A DNA stretch of 64,000 nt from JAAYFJ01 sp964344295 (GTDB lineage: Bacteria > Bacillota > Clostridia > Tissierellales > Peptoniphilaceae), in the NCBI GenBank assembly GCA_964344295.1, contig CAYFMR010000002.1, positions 62,001 through 126,000 of the forward strand, in the 5' to 3' direction. The translations under genes and the position numbers were made by a program. How positions within the stretch are numbered: the stretch's first letter is position 1; each line of letters begins with the position of its first letter. Positions 60,786 through 64,000 of this stretch are shown in pieces. The notes beneath the pieces were generated by a model. The model was given only the letters and a program-made list of their open reading frames with translations. It was not told the origin of the DNA and ran no database searches.

Positions 60786-62810
60786 TTACTCATCTTGCGA
60801 CTTGTGATCATCCGAGGAAGAATCCTCTGGAGTATCACCGTCTTCGTCATGATGTTGGAATTTACGTAAAGCTTGAATGATGCGTTCTTCTACCATAGCC
60901 ATGGATACCGGCTCGTCGTCTGTTTTCGTTTCACTGGCATCCTGGCCTTCGCCGCTTTTAGGCGCATTTTTCACTGGCTCTTCCACGGGAGGCAATTCAC
61001 CACCATTAAAGAGAATTTCAAATTCTTCTCCGGTTAATGTTTCTCGCTCCAATAACGCATCCGCAACGCGTAACAAAATGTCCATATGGTCCGTAATCAG
61101 CTGTTTGGCCTTATCATGAGCCTCGTGAATAATGCGTTTCATTTCACGGTCTATTTCCGCGGCTACTTCTTCAGAAAAGTTTCTGGTCTTGCCATAGTCT
61201 CTGCCCAAGAAGACAGCCTCATCATCGGTGCCATAATTGATAGGTCCTAAGAGCTCGCTCATCCCAAAATGAGATACCATGGCTCGGGCCAAGTTCGTTG
61301 CCCGTTCAATATCGTTACCAGCTCCGGTGGATACATCTTTCAAGACCAACTCCTCTGCGACGCGCCCACCTAATAGGCTAACCAATTCTCCCTCTAGCTG
61401 TTTCTTTGTCATAAAGTTGACATCATCTTCGGGAATAAAGGCCGTAAAGCCCCCCGCTTGTCCGCGCGGAATAATGGTAATCAAATGAACCGGGTCAGTA
61501 TCCGGTGTTAAGCGCGTTACCAAGGCATGCCCCGCTTCGTGTACAGCTGTGAGTTTACGCTCTTTTTCGCTGACCACTTTGGAACGCTTGGCTGGTCCTG
61601 CTTGCACCTTAATCGACGCTTCTTCAATGTCGTCCATATTGATTTTTTTGCGTCCTTCTCTGGCCGCTAAAATCGCCGCTTCATTGACTAAGTTTTCTAA
61701 GTCTGCCGGCGAGAAGCCTGGGGTACGCTTGGCAATGACCATCAGATTCACTTCAGACTCTAAAGGTTTGTTGCGCGTATGGACTTTCAAAATTTCTTCG
61801 CGTCCTCTCACATCAGGCAGACCCACATACACCGTACGGTCAAAACGACCCGGCCTTAGCAGTGCAGGGTCCAAAATATCAGCACGGTTGGTCGCTGCCA
61901 TGACAATGACACCTTCATTGACGCCGAACCCGTCCATTTCCACTAAAAGTTGGTTTAACGTCTGTTCTCGCTCATCATGTCCGCCACCCAAACCAGCTCC
62001 ACGACGACGCCCTACAGCATCGATCTCATCAATAAAGATGATACAGGGAGCAGAGCGTTTCGCCTGTTCAAACAAGTCACGCACACGGCTTGCGCCGACA
62101 CCCACAAACATCTCCACAAAGTCTGAGCCTGAAATGGTAAAAAACGGCACTTTGGCTTCGCCTGCTACGGCACGGGACAAGTATGTTTTCCCGGTTCCTG
62201 GAGGCCCTACCAGCAGCACCCCTGTGGGAATGCGAGCACCAATTTCGACGAATTTACGCGGGTTACGCAAGAACTCCACAATCTCATAGAGCTCTTCCTT
62301 TTCCTCCTGAAGCCCCGCCACATCCTTAAAGGTAACCGTTTTTTGGTCTCCTTCGTGATGCAATTTTGCTCGTGATTTGCCAAACTGCATGGCTCCACGA
62401 CCTCCACCTTGACTTTGGCGCAACATAAAGAACCAAAACAGTCCCAGTAGCACAAAAATACTCAGTGTCGGCAAAATACTCAACCACACATTGGGATTTT
62501 CCGCTTCTACAATGTATTCGATTTCCTTATTATCCACCTTGTCTTGCAGGTAGTTTTGGTAAAAACTAAACTGCATACTGTCAGATATGGTCGTTTGGAA
62601 AGCGGTACCGTCTTGCAGCTCACCCCGTATTTGGTTGGAGTGCTCTTTCACGATAATCGTCTTAACTTCGTCTGAATTTAGATATTGAACAAACTGGTCT
62701 ATCGTCAAAGACTCCGTCTTTACAGTGTCAGAACCGAGCCAACGGACTCCGAGAAAAACCAAGAGAATGATCAGTAAATAGATTGATACACTTTGAAATC
62801 TTCGGTTCAC
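60786..62810 (-). CDS. ftsH: ATP-dependent zinc metalloprotease FtsH
   Basis: A 674-residue membrane AAA protease for quality control. Two N-terminal membrane segments (about residues 6-24 and 108-129) enclose an outside domain. The AAA domain has Walker A GPPGTGKT (about 202-209), Walker [10 protein letters not shown], and the protease site HEAGH. The C-terminal 60 residues are very acidic. The start is GTG at 62810 because AAGGAGG lies 6 bases upstream; an earlier TTG is poorly placed. It has its own promoter and follows hpt. Confidence 0.97.
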   Translation of the reverse strand: MNRRFQSVSIYLLIILLVFLGVRWLGSDTVKTESLTIDQFVQYLNSDEVKTIIVKEHSNQIRGELQDGTAFQTTISDSMQFSFYQNYLQDKVDNKEIEYIVEAENPNVWLSILPTLSIFVLLGLFWFFMLRQSQGGGRGAMQFGKSRAKLHHEGDQKTVTFKDVAGLQEEKEELYEIVEFLRNPRKFVEIGARIPTGVLLVGPPGTGKTYLSRAVAGEAKVPFFTISGSDFVEMFVGVGASRVRDLFEQAKRSAPCIIFIDEIDAVGRRRGAGLGGGHDEREQTLNQLLVEMDGFGVNEGVIVMAATNRADILDPALLRPGRFDRTVYVGLPDVRGREEILKVHTRNKPLESEVNLMVIAKRTPGFSPADLENLVNEAAILAAREGRKKINMDDIEEASIKVQAGPAKRSKVVSEKERKLTAVHEAGHALVTRLTPDTDPVHLITIIPRGQAGGFTAFIPEDDVNFMTKKQLEGELVSLLGGRVAEELVLKDVSTGAGNDIERATNLARAMVSHFGMSELLGPINYGTDDEAVFLGRDYGKTRNFSEEVAAEIDREMKRIIHEAHDKAKQLITDHMDILLRVADALLERETLTGEEFEILFNGGELPPVEEPVKNAPKSGEGQDASETKTDDEPVSMAMVEERIIQALRKFQHHDEDGDTPEDSSSDDHKSQDE

Positions 62811-62844
62811 CTTATCCTCCTTCAATCAAAATATGCTACCCAAT

Positions 62845-62873
62845 ATTATAGCACATCCATAATGGGTTGTAAG
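62845..62873 (-). promoter_or_regulatory. Promoter of ftsH
   Basis: CTTACA (62868-62873), 17 bases, TATAAT (62845-62850) on the minus strand, 35 bases before the GTG start. Separate from the tilS-hpt unit. Confidence 0.65.
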
Positions 62874-62886
62874 GTTTTTGGGAAAT

Positions 62887-63441
62887 TTATTCGTATTTTT
62901 CTTCTTTCAAGCACGCTACATAAGGCAAGTTTCGATAAAATTCCGCATAGTCAATTCCATACCCCACAATGAATTCATTGGGAACTTCAAATCCCACATA
63001 ATCGACGGGAATATGAGCCGTGCGTCGAGAAGGTTTATCCAGCAGCGTACAGATCCTCACGTCGTTGACACCGCGGCTGCGCATCAATTGTGTGAGGTAC
63101 TCCAATGTCGTTCCTGTATCAATGATGTCCTCCACAATGAGCACATCTTTTCCCACTACCGAAAAATCCGTGTCTTTGATAATCTTCACCTCTCCGGTGG
63201 AAGACGTCTCCGTACCATAGCTGGAGACCGCCATATAGTCCATAAGCAGCGGAATGCGAATATGGCGAATCAAGTCCGCCATGAACACCGACGCTCCTTT
63301 TAATATGCCGATGACATAGAGCTGACGACCTTCGTAATCTTTGGAGATCTGCTCGCCCAAACGTTTTGCTGCTTCGGTCAACTGTTCTTCCGTATAGAGA
63401 ATTTTCTTTATGTCTCGTTCCATTTCACATGGTCCGTTCAT
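62887..63441 (-). CDS. hpt: Hypoxanthine phosphoribosyltransferase
   Basis: Salvages hypoxanthine and guanine with PRPP. The 184-residue protein has LYVIGILKGASVFMADL, DYMAVSSYG and the PRPP loop VLIVEDIIDTGTTLEYL (about 102-118), then VGFEVPNEFIVGYGIDYAE. ATG at 63441 follows AAGGAGGTAAATC and overlaps the tilS stop region by 17 bases. The order tilS-hpt-ftsH is a well-known conserved cluster in Bacillota. Confidence 0.96.
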   Translation of the reverse strand: MNGPCEMERDIKKILYTEEQLTEAAKRLGEQISKDYEGRQLYVIGILKGASVFMADLIRHIRIPLLMDYMAVSSYGTETSSTGEVKIIKDTDFSVVGKDVLIVEDIIDTGTTLEYLTQLMRSRGVNDVRICTLLDKPSRRTAHIPVDYVGFEVPNEFIVGYGIDYAEFYRNLPYVACLKEEKYE

Positions 63442-64000
63442 GATTTACCTCCTTAAATGTCACTGTCAACGGGTGTGTCGTCGTTTCATCTGCCAAGTAA
63501 CGACGATCCTTGCGATGTCCCACCACCCAGAGGACATCCTCACCGGCCACCAGCAAAGCCTTTTGGTCCCGATGTGGTGCTGGAATTTTTTCATCTATCA
63601 TATAATGCTTAATTTTTTTCGATCCAGTCATGCCTTGAGGATAAAAAATATCGCCCTCTCGTCGCGTCCGTAAACGAAGGCCGCCAGGCAATCGATCTTC
63701 ATCCAATACTATCACATGCGAAGAGGGAGATGCCAGTTGTTGTTCCACATAAAAGATACCCCAAGAAGTTAAATTCACTCCCAACTGCAGATCCATTTCT
63801 TGTGGCACGGCTAATTGCCACTCGCCTTTGCGCAAGAGCACTTCGCTCCCCACCCCAAAAACTCGCACGTTTCCCGGAAGCTGCAGCTCCCACGAGCCCG
63901 GCACAGCTAATTGATCTAAAATTCGAGTCACATGTTCCAACCCCACATTCTCTAAGGCAAAATCTCCTAGTGAGGCCAGGGCATAGCGAATCATCCGCGT
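63425..64000 (-). CDS. tilS: tRNA(Ile)-lysidine synthase TilS, C-terminal part (cut by window edge)
   Basis: Adds lysine to C34 of tRNA-Ile(CAU) so that it reads AUA. Only the C-terminal 191 or so codons are visible and the frame is open at the right edge. The visible part carries the TilS C-terminal domain: RLRTRREGDIFYPQGMTGSKK then KHYMIDEKIPAPHRDQ and VLWVVGHRKDRRYL. The N-terminal ATPase (SGGxDS) lies outside. The stop overlaps hpt by 17 bases, and the order tilS-hpt-ftsH supports the call. Confidence 0.93.
   Translation of the reverse strand, partial: TRMIRYALASLGDFALENVGLEHVTRILDQLAVPGSWELQLPGNVRVFGVGSEVLLRKGEWQLAVPQEMDLQLGVNLTSWGIFYVEQQLASPSSHVIVLDEDRLPGGLRLRTRREGDIFYPQGMTGSKKIKHYMIDEKIPAPHRDQKALLVAGEDVLWVVGHRKDRRYLADETTTHPLTVTFKEVNHERTM

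Noticed and set aside
61549..62289. 246-residue plus-strand frame opposite ftsH
   Set aside because: Antisense to the strongly conserved AAA domain of ftsH; no start signal.
1..64000. Defence system, prophage or CRISPR array
   Set aside because: I found no Cas, restriction, toxin-antitoxin, integrase or phage structural motifs, and no spaced direct repeats. The YhaO/YhaN-like module is the closest thing, but its family is housekeeping DNA repair.

Overview
The window is 64 kb of chromosomal DNA from a Gram-positive anaerobe of the Bacillota, most likely a Clostridia or Tissierellia relative. No genus can be named from the sequence alone. The evidence is AGGAGG-type ribosome sites, the SepF/YlmH division cluster, CtsR-ClpC heat-shock control, a CarD-family regulator, S-layer-homology proteins, a ydaO-type c-di-AMP riboswitch, butyrate kinase and acetyl-CoA acetyltransferase. 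Almost all genes lie on the minus strand, packed into overlapping operons. The seven plus-strand genes form four short islands at 12.2-13.5, 32.5-35.2, 47.9-49.1 and 51.2-52.2 kb. No tRNA, rRNA, prophage, CRISPR array or intact insertion sequence was seen.

Layout from left to right. 0-4 kb: glpX (cut by the window edge), transaldolase, fba, ispF and ispD, read leftward from an extended -10 promoter. 3.2-10.8 kb: rluD, lspA, ylmH, then sepF, yggS, a HlyD-like envelope protein, gpsA, plsY and der (cell division, phospholipid precursors, ribosome assembly). 10.9-13.5 kb: glyA, divergent from a split ThrE-type exporter pair. 13.5-18.2 kb: a lipoprotein, ppsA, a CYTH phosphatase and nagB. 18.2-21.3 kb: a three-gene overlapping nuclease module (YhaO-like nuclease, short membrane-anchored SbcC/YhaN-like ATPase, second metallophosphoesterase). 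21.4-24.6 kb: an M48 protease with an apparently leaderless promoter, and a GntR/ABC transporter operon with a perfect palindromic operator. 24.7-31.3 kb: the stress block yacL, carD, radA, clpC, mcsA-like, ctsR.

31.4-35.2 kb is the accessory patch: a DUF3887 lipoprotein with a YhfC-like membrane protease, a small GRAM-like protein, and three consecutive damaged genes (a NEAT-like surface protein with an in-frame amber codon, a frameshifted S-layer fragment and a frameshifted DUF1275 membrane protein). 35.2-38.5 kb is a betaine/osmolyte ABC transporter under a c-di-AMP riboswitch. A roughly 600-base stretch without a supportable gene separates it from the tmRNA gene at 39.1-39.5 kb.

39.6-45.1 kb: thlA, wecB, tagO, upp, rpiB and ywlC. 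45.4-52.8 kb: ferritin with an uncharacterised 91-residue partner, a CNNM/CBS protein, an aminotransferase, a radical SAM protein with butyrate kinase, a YheO-type regulator with dCMP deaminase, and RNase HI. 52.9-60.7 kb: a PgpA/YutG-like protein, a large acidic membrane protein with repeated short motifs, ApbE, a degenerate acyltransferase, DegV, an S-layer-homology protein, an AEC permease and a small membrane protein. 60.8-64 kb: ftsH, hpt and tilS (cut by the right edge).

Most genes are ordinary core functions. The most informative signals are regulatory (riboswitch, operator, leaderless promoter), the altered stress block (no mcsB, no disA), the nuclease/ATPase/phosphoesterase module, the acidic membrane protein, and the cluster of broken surface genes. 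I do not see a clear new defence or mobile system.
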